DNA of 57,671 nucleotides from the NCBI GenBank assembly GCA_910578715.1, contig CAJTRL010000019.1, positions 1 to 57,671 of the forward strand. Direction: 5' to 3'. Source of the stretch: an uncultured Lachnospiraceae bacterium (GTDB taxonomy: Bacteria; Bacillota; Clostridia; Lachnospirales; Lachnospiraceae). The notes beneath the pieces were generated by a model. It saw only the letters and a list, made by a program, of their open reading frames with translations. It was not told where the DNA came from and made no database searches. Shown here one piece after another: positions 1 through 8,078 of this stretch. The translations under genes were made by a program, and so were the position numbers. Each line of letters begins with the position of its first letter. Positions within the stretch are counted from its first letter, which is position 1.

Positions 1-2
1 AC

Positions 3-324
3 TATATGGAGAATGGAAAGAAAATGTATGTAACGGCAGAGGAAGCGGCTGAAATCTTCTGCTAAAGGAGCAGACGGAAACACTGAAAGAGGATAAGGAA
101 AAGCTGCTATCCGAAAATAAAAAATTGGGAAAACAGCAGAAAAAGCTGCAACAGAAAATCAACAGAATGGCACAGTCAAAGGACGTCATGGCGAGAAATA
201 TTTATTCCTATGATGAAAATGGAAAATGGCAGTTGCCGGGGCGTTCATGAGAGCAAAGAATTATCGGGATAAAAAAGCACGTCCGTTTATGGAAAAATTG
301 AAAGAAGTGGTAAATCAGAAATGA
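3..324 (+). pseudogene. broken 3' end of a coiled-coil protein, mobile-element-like
   Basis: Three overlapping segments read as the C-terminal end of one damaged gene. Positions 3-65 are open in one frame and stop at 63. Positions 53-250 continue in the next frame as a Lys/Glu/Gln-rich heptad stretch (coiled coil) ending in GKWQLPGRS. Positions 247-324 add a basic 25-residue tail that starts at an ATGA junction. Long charged coiled coils of this kind are common at the C-terminus of plasmid mobilisation and recombination proteins, but I cannot name the family. The frame change at 53-65 makes an intact product unlikely, and the 5' part lies outside the window. Confidence 0.4.
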
Positions 325-371
325 AAATGGTATAATCAAATGGACAAATAGGGGTTGAAAGAGAGGACACC

Positions 372-533
372 ATGAAAAAGACTGCTTTGGTATTAAGCGT
401 TATATTTATTATTTTAACGTTTATTAGTGCTGGATTTGTTTTATATAACAGAGGACAGGCAAACGCAGGGTACGCCATTATTCCATTAGTTTTTGCTCTT
501 TCCAGTATCGCCTTTTATCGAAATAGAAAATAA
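372..533 (+). CDS. small two-helix membrane protein
   Basis: This 53-residue ORF starts at ATG 372 behind a GAGAGGA ribosome site. After a short Lys-Lys start it has one hydrophobic helix (about residues 5-24), a polar turn (YNRGQANAG) and a second hydrophobic helix (about 33-47), and it ends in a basic tail, RNRK. That is the shape of a helical hairpin in the cytoplasmic membrane. Nothing in it points to a specific function. It lies between mobile-element debris and a Cys-rich gene, so it may be part of the same accessory cargo. Confidence 0.5.
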   Translation: MKKTALVLSVIFIILTFISAGFVLYNRGQANAGYAIIPLVFALSSIAFYRNRK

Positions 534-598
534 CAATTTCTCGTTCATCAGTGTGAGCAGAGTGAAAAATCGAGATTGACAGAAAAGGGCTGGAATTT

Positions 599-1018
599 AT
601 GAAAATGCCAAAAGATAATACTGATATAAGTATGTTTGCTCCTTGCGGTATGAATTGTAAAGTCTGCTATAAGCATTGTTACCACCCCAAATCCTGTGCC
701 GGCTGTTTGAACAGCGATAAGGGAAAGCCTGAACATTGCCGCAAATGTAAAATCAAACACTGTATCAAAGAAAAAGCCCTAACCTATTGTTTTGAATGTT
801 CTGAATATCCATGCAAGTTGATTAAAAATCTTGAAAAAAGCTATAATGTGCGGTATCAGGCAAGCCTGATAGAAAATAGTCGTTTTGTTCAAAAATATGG
901 TTTGGATTGTTTCATGGAACAACAGAAAGAAAAGTATACTTGTCCTAAATGTAGTGGTATTATTTCCATTCAAGATAGAGAATGTAGTGAGTGTCAGGAA
1001 AAAATGAAGTTTTGGTGA
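599..1018 (+). CDS. DUF3795-like cysteine-rich protein
   Basis: The 139-residue product carries many Cys pairs: an N-terminal APCGMNCKVC segment, CAGC, CRKC, CFECSEYPC, and a C-terminal pair, CPKC and CSEC. The N-terminal pattern fits the DUF3795 family, whose members are thought to bind zinc or another metal; their biochemical role is unknown to me. The C-terminal CPKC/CSEC ribbon looks like a zinc ribbon. The start at 599 is the first ATG; the residues MKMPKDNTDISMFAP give a normal short lead-in. It stands alone, with no close operon partner. Confidence 0.7.
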   Translation: MKMPKDNTDISMFAPCGMNCKVCYKHCYHPKSCAGCLNSDKGKPEHCRKCKIKHCIKEKALTYCFECSEYPCKLIKNLEKSYNVRYQASLIENSRFVQKYGLDCFMEQQKEKYTCPKCSGIISIQDRECSECQEKMKFW

Positions 1019-1035
1019 AACCGTTTTTATTAAAA

Positions 1036-1380
1036 TGAATAATAGTGAAAAACCCTATCTGAAGATGTACCATACGGAACATATACCGATACATTATGGG
1101 AGTGAAAGAAGCTGATATACCATACTGTGCAAATTATGACAGGCTTGCAGAGATTGTCCATGAATTAGGGCGGGAATATAAGCTGGATAACTGGATGAAG
1201 TCTGCGGAATTAATGAACTTCCTAACTTGTTTCCTGAAAATGCTGATTATGCAAGAGAAGCCTGTCGGTTCATTCAAGAAACCGAATAGCTCCTATTTGC
1301 AGGGGAAGTGGAAAAAGTATTGTTACGCTTCAGGGGATTTTGAACGCTTATTTTATAAGGGATTCGGGAGAATATCCTAA
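1036..1380 (+). pseudogene. decayed gene, family not recognised
   Basis: Coding-like sequence runs through at least three frames. Positions 1036-1110 read MNNSEKPYLKMYHTEHIP and onward. The segment from 1096 reads ADIPYCANYDRLAEIVHELG. From about 1190 the better protein is in the next frame (GINELPNLFPENADYAREAC), which then meets a stop. Any single-frame product, such as the 94-residue ORF 1096-1380, joins a plausible N-terminal part to low-complexity nonsense. I read this as a frameshifted relic. Its end overlaps the stop of the convergent acetyltransferase by 4 bases. Confidence 0.45.
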
Positions 1381-1796
1381 TTTTCTTTATAAATTACCTT
1401 TCTCATACCACTTCCACAAAATTCATGCGGAATTTTTTTAAATCCTAAAGTTTCATAAAATGCCTCTTTTCCTTTTTCGGAAATGAGCTGAATGCTTGCC
1501 CGTCCTCCAACAGGAGTATGATTATCTACATATTTCAGCAGCATATCCAGAATGGATGTTCCTATTCTCTGCTTCTGGAAATCCGGGTGTACAATTACAT
1601 CTACAATCATATAATATTGCCCGTCACCGATTAATCTGCCCATAGCAACAGCTTCACTACCTTCAACCGCTATTACTGTATACAGGCTGTTGGCAAGTGC
1701 AGTTTGTGCCTGTGTCTCTGAAAAATTTTCCCATCCGGCACATGACCGTAACCTGTGATAAATTTCATAAGATAAAACATTTTCTTTATATTCCAT
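1377..1796 (-). CDS. GNAT family N-acetyltransferase
   Basis: This 139-residue single-domain protein has the GNAT core. Strands around VIAVEGSEAVAMGRLIGDG lead to the acetyl-CoA loop VHPDFQKQRIGTSILDMLL (the R/Q-x-x-G-x-G/A motif) and a late FYETLGFKKIP segment typical of the family. It should transfer an acetyl group from acetyl-CoA to an amine; the substrate cannot be read from sequence. The start has an upstream AGAGGA site. It is monocistronic and convergent with the decayed gene before it. Confidence 0.85.
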   Translation of the reverse strand: MEYKENVLSYEIYHRLRSCAGWENFSETQAQTALANSLYTVIAVEGSEAVAMGRLIGDGQYYMIVDVIVHPDFQKQRIGTSILDMLLKYVDNHTPVGGRASIQLISEKGKEAFYETLGFKKIPHEFCGSGMRKVIYKEN

Positions 1797-1977
1797 ACAA
1801 TGGATTCCTCTTAATGATAAAAGATAATTGGCATACAGTATCTTTGCGTTTTCATTTCAGGCCTCTCCATATATTCTAGCGTAATTTTGATTTTACAGCA
1901 ACAAAACTTATTTTCTTATATATCCTGTAATGATTGCAAAGAGAATCAGAAATGAAGAAACCGTGCCTGAAAAAGAT

Positions 1978-3006
1978 TTAGATGGTCAATACGCGCCTTT
2001 TCTGCCATTTAGAAATGGACAGATAAAGCAGAAACCAAATTATGCAGTGCGCTGTAAGAATGAGCATATCTTTTGCAATCACCGATGTAACCACTGGCTG
2101 TTCTCCGGCGGCCAGATTCATAATTCCTTCAAAGGATGCGCTGGACGGTACAAAATAGCAAAGCGTTGAAATCAAACCGTCTGTTCCCAGCAGATAGGAT
2201 ACAAGCGGCACTGCCATAAATATAATCATAATAATCTTAATATAGACAACACCTGACATAAGGCTTTCGGAAAATTTACCGATAAACAACCCAATCAGAG
2301 CCGCTATAAAAGCGGAGGGAATCATGAGCGCCAGCATTAGCAGCGCGTTCCCCGGCGGCAGCCGGAAATAGCAGCATGCCGTCAGAACGGCGGACAGGCA
2401 TCCGCCTGTAAAGCCGACAAAAATTTTTTGTACCACATATCCGCTCTGCGTCATGGGCAGTATCTGATTGACCAAATCGACGCCGTTTTCTTTTTCCGAT
2501 ATCATGTTTACGGCGTTATAAGTGCATCCCATAAACATAGCGACAATCAGTGTTATAGCAATAAATATATTTTGAAGTCCGGACATGATATCGGGACGCT
2601 CTAAAACTGTTACATTTATGTGCTCTGCATCGTTTCTTCCTCTGTATAATGCCGGAAGCGTGTCGGCCGTCTGCCGGAATATGTCCAGTTCATCGCCGGA
2701 CACCATGGTCTGAATGCCGTTTTCGTCAGCCAATACGCCAATCATGTAGGTAGAAGGTTCATTGACCGCATTAGTCATATCTTCCCACGTTTCATATATG
2801 GTTACAGAACCATATCTTTCCAGCCACGAAATTGTCTTATCGGACAGGTCGTTTTCCAATACGCCGAAATGATATTCTGTCACAGAGGACAGGTCGATTC
2901 CGCCGATAAAGTTCAAAGCCAGAGCGACGATAACGGGCAGAAGAAAAGACAGGATACAAAATTTGTCCTTCCATACACTTTTAAGCTGATAAAATAAACC
3001 TTTCAT
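1978..3006 (-). CDS. ABC-2 type transporter permease (second)
   Basis: The 342-residue membrane protein has one N-terminal helix (about residues 15-35), a roughly 100-residue extracytoplasmic region, then five or six C-terminal helices. This is the ABC-2 permease layout found in exporters. I start it at ATG 3006, which has AAAGGAGAA 6-14 bases upstream and begins MKGLFYQLKSVWKDK. A longer in-frame reading exists upstream but lies within the preceding permease gene. The gap to that gene is 2 bases, so the two subunits are probably made together and form a heterodimer served by the ATPase at 4004-4852. Confidence 0.8.
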   Translation of the reverse strand: MKGLFYQLKSVWKDKFCILSFLLPVIVALALNFIGGIDLSSVTEYHFGVLENDLSDKTISWLERYGSVTIYETWEDMTNAVNEPSTYMIGVLADENGIQTMVSGDELDIFRQTADTLPALYRGRNDAEHINVTVLERPDIMSGLQNIFIAITLIVAMFMGCTYNAVNMISEKENGVDLVNQILPMTQSGYVVQKIFVGFTGGCLSAVLTACCYFRLPPGNALLMLALMIPSAFIAALIGLFIGKFSESLMSGVVYIKIIMIIFMAVPLVSYLLGTDGLISTLCYFVPSSASFEGIMNLAAGEQPVVTSVIAKDMLILTAHCIIWFLLYLSISKWQKRRVLTI

Positions 3007-3008
3007 AA

Positions 3009-4004
3009 TCAGTTCTCCTTTCCCATTTCTCCGCGGAATGCGGCTTGCACAATCAGAAACAGAATGACAATCCCGCAGACGGAGCAGATATAGTAAATTG
3101 GATTGGTGACAGGTGTTCCGAAACAGGCATTTTTGAGTCCCATATAGATATGATAAAAAGGGTGCCAGCCTATCCATGCCATTTTTATGGATGTATTTGC
3201 GGATAAAAATACGGGTGCCGAAGCAAAGATGACGATTACCACATAGGCAAGGGAAAACTGCCTGAAATCCTTTAGCAGCATCGTGCATCCAAATCCCGTA
3301 AGCGCCATAATCAATGACAGAATTGCGGTCTGCACCAATACTGCTGGTAAAATGGCGCCAGCATCGGAAAATCCTATATTTAATACCGTCATCAATACCG
3401 CAAAAATCAAATCGGACAGTAGGAAAACAGTCAGTTTAGCCATGATGAACAAGCCCTTTTTGAATGGAAGAACCGCATGGACACGGATAACACCCATTTG
3501 CTTTTCTTTAAACAGCACCGAGGCAATTCCCAGGAAACCGACGGCAATGAGTTCTACAAACAATAATTCGCAGCACATTTCTTTTCGTTGTTTTGATTCC
3601 GGCGTATTTGTACCTACGATTTGGGCAGTATATTCATTTCCCGGATGAAGAAGCGATATTGCATAGTCAGCCCTGTGGTTATCGCTCTTTTCGCTCCCGA
3701 AATAAATGACAATACCCGGCGTACCGGCGCTGGCGTCTATTCCTACGCCGTCTGCGTCAGAGGAAAGAGCAGCCTCCAATTCTTCCATCGAGGACACCGG
3801 ATGAATCCGTTCGGATGCTTCCGGCTGCGTTTCCTGTGGGTCATACAGGTATACATTGTAGAGCTCGGCATTCATATAATGAATATAGCCAAAGTTAATA
3901 AACAATGTATATATAAGCAGTGAACCCAAAGCGACGAGGAAAAATTTTCCGGCCCACATCATCTGGCAGTCTTTTTTGAACAGAGAATAAAAATTTCCTA
4001 ACAT
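3009..4004 (-). CDS. ABC-2 type transporter permease (first)
   Basis: The 331-residue protein begins MLGNFYSLFKKDCQMMWAG, the usual amphipathic start of an ABC-2 permease. It has one N-terminal helix, an extracytoplasmic domain of about 120 residues and a cluster of C-terminal helices. The start codon overlaps the stop of the upstream ATPase by one base, and its stop is 2 bases from the next permease, so translation is coupled along the operon. With the histidine kinase and response regulator upstream, a role in exporting or resisting a membrane-active compound is a reasonable inference; the substrate is unknown. Confidence 0.8.
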   Translation of the reverse strand: MLGNFYSLFKKDCQMMWAGKFFLVALGSLLIYTLFINFGYIHYMNAELYNVYLYDPQETQPEASERIHPVSSMEELEAALSSDADGVGIDASAGTPGIVIYFGSEKSDNHRADYAISLLHPGNEYTAQIVGTNTPESKQRKEMCCELLFVELIAVGFLGIASVLFKEKQMGVIRVHAVLPFKKGLFIMAKLTVFLLSDLIFAVLMTVLNIGFSDAGAILPAVLVQTAILSLIMALTGFGCTMLLKDFRQFSLAYVVIVIFASAPVFLSANTSIKMAWIGWHPFYHIYMGLKNACFGTPVTNPIYYICSVCGIVILFLIVQAAFRGEMGKEN

Positions 4005-4852
4005 CAGGAAAGCCTCCTTCCTGTATATTGGATAAACATATCCTCTAAAGTTGGTTCTTCTGAATGAATACTGATAATTTCATCATATTGAAAAGGAATG
4101 CCTTTTTCCAACTCCGAAGTCTCTATTGTTTTTTCTCCGCGCCTGCCCTGATACAGATAATCAATCCGCACGCGACGGCTGCTGTTCTGCTCTTTTAAAT
4201 TTTTCGGCGTATCTAAGGCAGCGATAGCTCCATTCGTAATAAAAGCGACCCTGTCGCATAACAAATCTGCATCCAGCATATTATGCGTGGTTAAAAACAC
4301 GGTTGTGCCCTTCTTTCGTTCTTCTTCTATAATCTGGCGGAACAAGACAGCGCCGGAAGGGTCAAGCCCGCTGGTCGGTTCGTCCAGGAACAACAGTTTC
4401 GGGCTGCTGATAAGTGCCCTTGCCATACTGACACGCTGGCGCATGCCTTTGGAATATGACGAAACAGGCTTTTTCAGAAAATCGGCCTTAAATTCTAACT
4501 TTTCTAAAATTTCACCGATATCCCTTAGCTGCTCTGCGGGATAAAAAGAAGAAAAGTATTTCAGGTTATCAATGGCGCTCAGATTTGCGTATAGATAAGG
4601 AAATTCAAACAATACGCCTATCCTGTTAAAAAAATCCTGAGTATGTGCCATGGAAATATCCTGTCCGAACAACGATACATAACCGCCATGTCCCTTTAAA
4701 ATTCCGGTAAGAATCTTCTGGGTCGTGGATTTCCCTGAACCGTTCGGCCCAAGAAAGCCGAAGATTTCCCCGTCTCCTACCGTAAAATCTAACCCATGCA
4801 GCGCCTGTTTGTCTTTTCCGTAAGAAAAAGTCAGGTTTTTGACTTCAATCAT
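4004..4852 (-). CDS. ABC transporter ATP-binding protein
   Basis: The 282-residue ATPase shows Walker A GPNGSGKST (residues 35-43), the signature SYSKGMRQR (about 132-140), Walker B LLFLDEPTSGLDP (about 153-165) and a switch histidine in TTHNMLDAD. An extra C-terminal domain of about 70 residues follows, as in ABC-2 exporters of the multidrug or bacteriocin-immunity type. The ATG overlaps the stop of a 50-residue membrane protein (ATGA at 4849-4852), so the two are translationally coupled. It powers the two permeases that follow. Confidence 0.9.
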   Translation of the reverse strand: MIEVKNLTFSYGKDKQALHGLDFTVGDGEIFGFLGPNGSGKSTTQKILTGILKGHGGYVSLFGQDISMAHTQDFFNRIGVLFEFPYLYANLSAIDNLKYFSSFYPAEQLRDIGEILEKLEFKADFLKKPVSSYSKGMRQRVSMARALISSPKLLFLDEPTSGLDPSGAVLFRQIIEEERKKGTTVFLTTHNMLDADLLCDRVAFITNGAIAALDTPKNLKEQNSSRRVRIDYLYQGRRGEKTIETSELEKGIPFQYDEIISIHSEEPTLEDMFIQYTGRRLS

Positions 4853-5001
4853 TCGTCATCCCCCCATTTCCCGTGCATGCGGTCTTTCTTTTCCAGCCGG
4901 CATCTGCTCCACCACTTCATAAATTTCATTTTGAAAGGAATCGAGATTACAAGCGCCATTACGATAATTATCCACCAATACCATTCAATGCCTAAAAACA
5001 T
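4849..5001 (-). CDS. small membrane protein coupled to the ABC ATPase
   Basis: This 50-residue ORF begins MFLGIEWYWWIIIVMALVIS: one aromatic-rich transmembrane helix, then a strongly basic region (KMKFMKWWSRCRLEKK) and an acidic end (GDDE). The ribosome site AAGGAGG lies 8 bases before ATG 5001, the best in the operon. The TGA stop overlaps the ATPase ATG, so ribosomes finishing this peptide would start the ATPase. It may be a transporter subunit or a translational lead-in gene. I do not know a named family. Confidence 0.75.
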   Translation of the reverse strand: MFLGIEWYWWIIIVMALVISIPFKMKFMKWWSRCRLEKKDRMHGKWGDDE

Positions 5002-5081
5002 ATGCAATACCTCCTTGCTTTTTTACATGCCAGACTGTAAATTTCTTATGCAGCCTTGTGCATATAAAATAAACAAATGGG

Positions 5082-5120
5082 GTGAAATCAGAGTGTGCTC
5101 CTTGTGAAATCGGTGTGAAA
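5082..5120 (-). promoter_or_regulatory. 11-bp phased direct repeats, candidate response-regulator operator
   Basis: On the plus strand four units start with GTG at 5082, 5093, 5104 and 5115, exactly 11 bases apart: GTGAAATCAGA, GTGTGCTCCTT, GTGAAATCGGT, GTGAAAAAAAC. On the minus strand this reads as TTTCAC-type direct repeats. OmpR/PhoB-type regulators bind tandem direct repeats with 10-11 bp spacing, and such a regulator is encoded at 6252-6944. The site is 80-120 bases upstream of the small membrane protein that opens the ABC gene group. Confidence 0.6.
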
Positions 5121-5130
5121 AAAACGGCAT

Positions 5131-5169
5131 GAAAAAACGGCTTTCCTATTACTTCAGAAGGAAAAGCCG
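5131..5169 (-). terminator. terminator after the histidine kinase
   Basis: Reading the minus strand, CGGCTTTTCC pairs with GGAAAGCCG (one bulged T) around a 13-base loop, followed by TTTTTTC. It sits 16 bases after the histidine kinase stop. It separates the two-component genes from the ABC genes, which suggests that the latter have their own promoter. Confidence 0.7.
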
Positions 5170-5184
5170 CTTATAAAGAAAGTC

Positions 5185-6255
5185 TTATTTTATGACAGGA
5201 ATGGAAAAGAAAAATCGGACGCCATCTGAGATATTTTCCACACCGTATTCTAAATTCTGCATGGATAAAATCTGGGCGGCAATGGCAAGGCCCAATCCCG
5301 AACCGCTGTATTTTGCGTTTTTATCGCGGTAAAACTTTTCCCAGATTTTAGACAGTTTTTCAGGCGGTATGGAAACGCCTTCGTTATAAACGGAAAAATG
5401 GAGCATATTGTCCTTCTCAACCAGTGATAAGCGTAAGATACCCTTTGGTGATACATTCTTTCTGGCATTGACAATGAAATTGTTTAACACCTGTTCCATA
5501 CGCCGCCTGTCCGTATAAACAAAAACCTTATGCTCCGGGAGTTCGTACTGCAATTCAAAATCGGTTTCCGGCATATCCGTCAGCAGGCGCCCGGCTGTCG
5601 TTTCTACAAATTCTACGAAATCAAAACGCTCCGGTGTCAATGATACCGCTCCGTTTTCCAGTGCGGACAAATCTAACAAAGTCTCGATAAGCGTCCCCAT
5701 CCTTTCCGTTTCGGAAATGATGATTTCGGAATACTTCTGCCTTTTTTCCTCGTCTGTTTCGTCCTGTATTCCCTCCGCATAAGCGCGGATAATTCCTATC
5801 GGCGTTTTCATTTCATGGGAAAGGCGGTCTGTCAATTCCTTTCTTTCGTTCAATAATTTTCTTTCCTGTTGAACATCTTTTTCAAGCCGGATATTTGCAT
5901 TTTCCAGTTTTTCAAGCGTTTCCTGCAAATTTTCGGACATTTTGTTGAGATTGTCCGCAAGCTCTCCAAATTCGTCCTTTGAGTTTATTTCGCATGGCAG
6001 GGAAAAATCCAGTCTTGCCGTTCTGTGCGCCATTTCACCAATCTTATCGATTGGCTCCGAAATAAACCGGCCCAGCAGATAATCCACTACCATGATTAGT
6101 AATATAACCAAAATTATCCAGAGCAAAAAAGAAATATCCGCGTCCAAAGGTAATCGCGCCGTGACAATGTAAGAAATTATCAGTGCGGCACCCGCAATCT
6201 TTGAAACCATAATTATTTTTTTCCGTACCGTGCGGAGTAAAAAATGTTTTTTCAT
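5185..6255 (-). CDS. membrane sensor histidine kinase
   Basis: The 356-residue kinase has two close transmembrane helices (about residues 14-34 and 42-61) with almost no external loop, a HAMP linker (about 60-115) and a coiled segment. The phospho-acceptor box is RLSHEMKTP with His147. A catalytic domain follows with VLNNFIVNARKN (N box), a GVSIPPEKLSKIWEKFYR segment and SGSGLGLAIA (G2 box). A tiny sensor loop is typical of intramembrane-sensing kinases that respond to cell-envelope antibiotics. The ATG overlaps the response regulator stop (ATGA at 6252-6255), so the pair is coupled. Confidence 0.9.
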   Translation of the reverse strand: MKKHFLLRTVRKKIIMVSKIAGAALIISYIVTARLPLDADISFLLWIILVILLIMVVDYLLGRFISEPIDKIGEMAHRTARLDFSLPCEINSKDEFGELADNLNKMSENLQETLEKLENANIRLEKDVQQERKLLNERKELTDRLSHEMKTPIGIIRAYAEGIQDETDEEKRQKYSEIIISETERMGTLIETLLDLSALENGAVSLTPERFDFVEFVETTAGRLLTDMPETDFELQYELPEHKVFVYTDRRRMEQVLNNFIVNARKNVSPKGILRLSLVEKDNMLHFSVYNEGVSIPPEKLSKIWEKFYRDKNAKYSGSGLGLAIAAQILSMQNLEYGVENISDGVRFFFSIPVIK

Positions 6256-6944
6256 CTGGCCGCCTCAAATTTATATCCTGAACGGATAAGCGTTACAATA
6301 GAGTTTCCTTCACTGCCCAGTTTCTGCCGCAAAGTTTTGATATGGGTGTCTACCGTTCGCGTATTCCCCTCGAAGTCATATCCCCAGATACGGTTTAACA
6401 GCTGTTCCCGTGAAAAAATCTGTTCCGGGTTGGACATAAGGAAATACAGCAGTTCATATTCTTTGTGGGTTAATGTAATTTCCGCACCGTCTGCAAATAC
6501 TTTCCGGGATGCCGGATTTATCATGATTTTTCCAGCGCTGAGCATCAGCCTTTGTTTATCGCTTCCTGTGTCTGCGGCCGTTATGGAAGTGCGGCGCAGC
6601 AGGGCATTTGTTTTTGCAAGCAATATTTTGGGGCTGAACGGTTTGGTCATGTAATCGTCAGCGCCCAATTCATAGCCTTTCAATTTATCTTCTTCATCGC
6701 TTTTGGCGGTCAGCATAATGATTGGCAGACTGCTCATTTCTCTTGCCGTTTTGCATACGGAGAAACCGTCAAGATGCGGCATCATAATATCCAGTATCAT
6801 CAAATCCATGGGATTGTTTTTTAGCAACATCAGGGCATCCACACCGTCGTCGGCGGTAAAGCAGGCATGTCCTCCCCTGTGCAGATAATCACAGATAATA
6901 TTCTGCATATTCTTTTCATCTTCTACAATTAAAATGTTAGCCAT
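6252..6944 (-). CDS. OmpR/PhoB family response regulator
   Basis: The 230-residue protein has a receiver domain with the acidic pair E8/D9, phospho-acceptor Asp52 in LMILDIMMP, Thr79 and Lys101 (MTKPF). The winged-helix output domain ends ...GNTRTVDTHIKTLRQKLG and then the wing sequence VTLIRSGYKFE. It should be phosphorylated by the kinase it overlaps and then bind direct repeats; the phased GTG repeats at 5082-5120 are the obvious local target. The promoter at 6986-7014 drives the pair. Confidence 0.92.
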   Translation of the reverse strand: MANILIVEDEKNMQNIICDYLHRGGHACFTADDGVDALMLLKNNPMDLMILDIMMPHLDGFSVCKTAREMSSLPIIMLTAKSDEEDKLKGYELGADDYMTKPFSPKILLAKTNALLRRTSITAADTGSDKQRLMLSAGKIMINPASRKVFADGAEITLTHKEYELLYFLMSNPEQIFSREQLLNRIWGYDFEGNTRTVDTHIKTLRQKLGSEGNSIVTLIRSGYKFEAAR

Positions 6945-6985
6945 GAAATCATCCTTCTTCAGTATTGATTAACCGTATTTTTAAC

Positions 6986-7014
6986 AGAATATCCTCTTCT
7001 TTTGACTTTGTCAA
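6986..7014 (-). promoter_or_regulatory. promoter of the two-component operon
   Basis: The minus strand reads TTGACA (7014-7009), a 17-base spacer, then TATTCT (6991-6986), a near-consensus sigma-A promoter about 42 bases from the regulator start. The -35 box lies inside a small palindrome (plus-strand TTTGAC-TTT-GTCAAA, 7002-7016), a possible repressor or autoregulatory site. Confidence 0.65.
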
Positions 7015-7054
7015 ATATTCCTAAAACCAATGCAAAAATATTCAACATAGGTAT

Positions 7055-7083
7055 TTGCTATTGTATGAGTCTGGCTTTATAAT
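7055..7083 (+). promoter_or_regulatory. promoter for the DUF3737 gene
   Basis: TTGCTA (7055-7060), a 17-base spacer and a perfect TATAAT (7078-7083) lie 130 bases before the start at 7215. This implies a leader of about 120 bases, in which I see no clear stem-loop. Confidence 0.55.
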
Positions 7084-7214
7084 AAAATCAGAAAACAGGC
7101 GGATATATGTGAAAGAAGGGCATTGGATTTAGGAATGTTTTACATAAAAAGGCCTATTTGTTTCATATAGAGGGATAAATGCTTTTATGCCGGGAAAGGA
7201 GAGTCTTTATAAAA

Positions 7215-8078
7215 ATGACAAGGACGAATATTATCGGAAAACAGTTTGATGAAGAAAGGGCATTGTATCATTTACAAAATGCGGATATAATAGACTGCAT
7301 ATTTGACGGCCCGGCCGACGGGGAATCCGCGCTGAAGGAATCCAGAGATGTGGGACTTGAGAACTGCAGATTTTCTTTGCGCTATCCTTTGTGGCATGTA
7401 AAGGGATTTACCGTGAAAAAATCCACGATGGATGACAAAACCCGCGCGGCGGTCTGGTATGCGGAAAACGGCAGTATCACGGACAGTATATTGGGAGGAA
7501 TTAAGGCGGTGCGGGAATGCGCGCATATCCGTCTGGAACGCTGCCATATAGAATCCCAGGAGTTTGGCTGGAAGTCCCGGGATGTGACACTGATTGATAC
7601 AGACATTGTATCGGAATATTTATTGATGGGCAGCCGGGATGTGAAACTGCTCGGCGTAAAAATGAAGGGAAAATATTCTTTTCAGTATATAGAAAATCTG
7701 GAGATAGACGATTGCGAGCTGGATACGAAGGACGCTTTCTGGCATAGCAAAAATGTCACCGTGAGGGGCAGCATTATAAAAGGCGAGTATCTGGGATGGT
7801 TTTCCGAAAATCTGACGCTGATAAACTGTACGATTATCGGGACACAGCCGCTATGCTATTGCAAAAATCTGAAACTGGTAAACTGCATCATGGAGGAAAC
7901 GGATTTGTCCTTTGAGTATTCGGATGTAGAAGCGGATGTGAAAGGCCATATCCTTTCCGTCAAAAATCCGAAATCCGGACGAATTATTGCGGACAGTGTA
8001 GGGGAAATTATCCGCGGTGACGCTGTAATGGAATGCACAGGGGAGGTCATACTCCGGGAAGAGATAAAATATGTTTAG
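7215..8078 (+). CDS. DUF3737 family right-handed beta-helix protein
   Basis: The 287-residue product, starting MTRTNIIGKQFDEERALY, is a run of about 20-residue rungs (SRDVGLENCRF, SKNVTVRGSII, SENLTLINCTI, CKNLKLVNCIM), the pattern of a pectate-lyase-like beta helix. It matches the DUF3737 family, which has no established activity. I chose ATG 7215 because AAAGGAGAG lies about 11 bases upstream and the ORF upstream of it (from 7179) is not family-like. Its stop overlaps the next gene start by 8 bases, so the two are coupled. Confidence 0.8.
   Translation: MTRTNIIGKQFDEERALYHLQNADIIDCIFDGPADGESALKESRDVGLENCRFSLRYPLWHVKGFTVKKSTMDDKTRAAVWYAENGSITDSILGGIKAVRECAHIRLERCHIESQEFGWKSRDVTLIDTDIVSEYLLMGSRDVKLLGVKMKGKYSFQYIENLEIDDCELDTKDAFWHSKNVTVRGSIIKGEYLGWFSENLTLINCTIIGTQPLCYCKNLKLVNCIMEETDLSFEYSDVEADVKGHILSVKNPKSGRIIADSVGEIIRGDAVMECTGEVILREEIKYV

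Noticed and set aside
3007..3288. N-terminal extension of the second ABC permease (94 codons)
   Set aside because: The extension lies inside the upstream permease gene and is not permease-like; ATG 3006 has a strong ribosome site.
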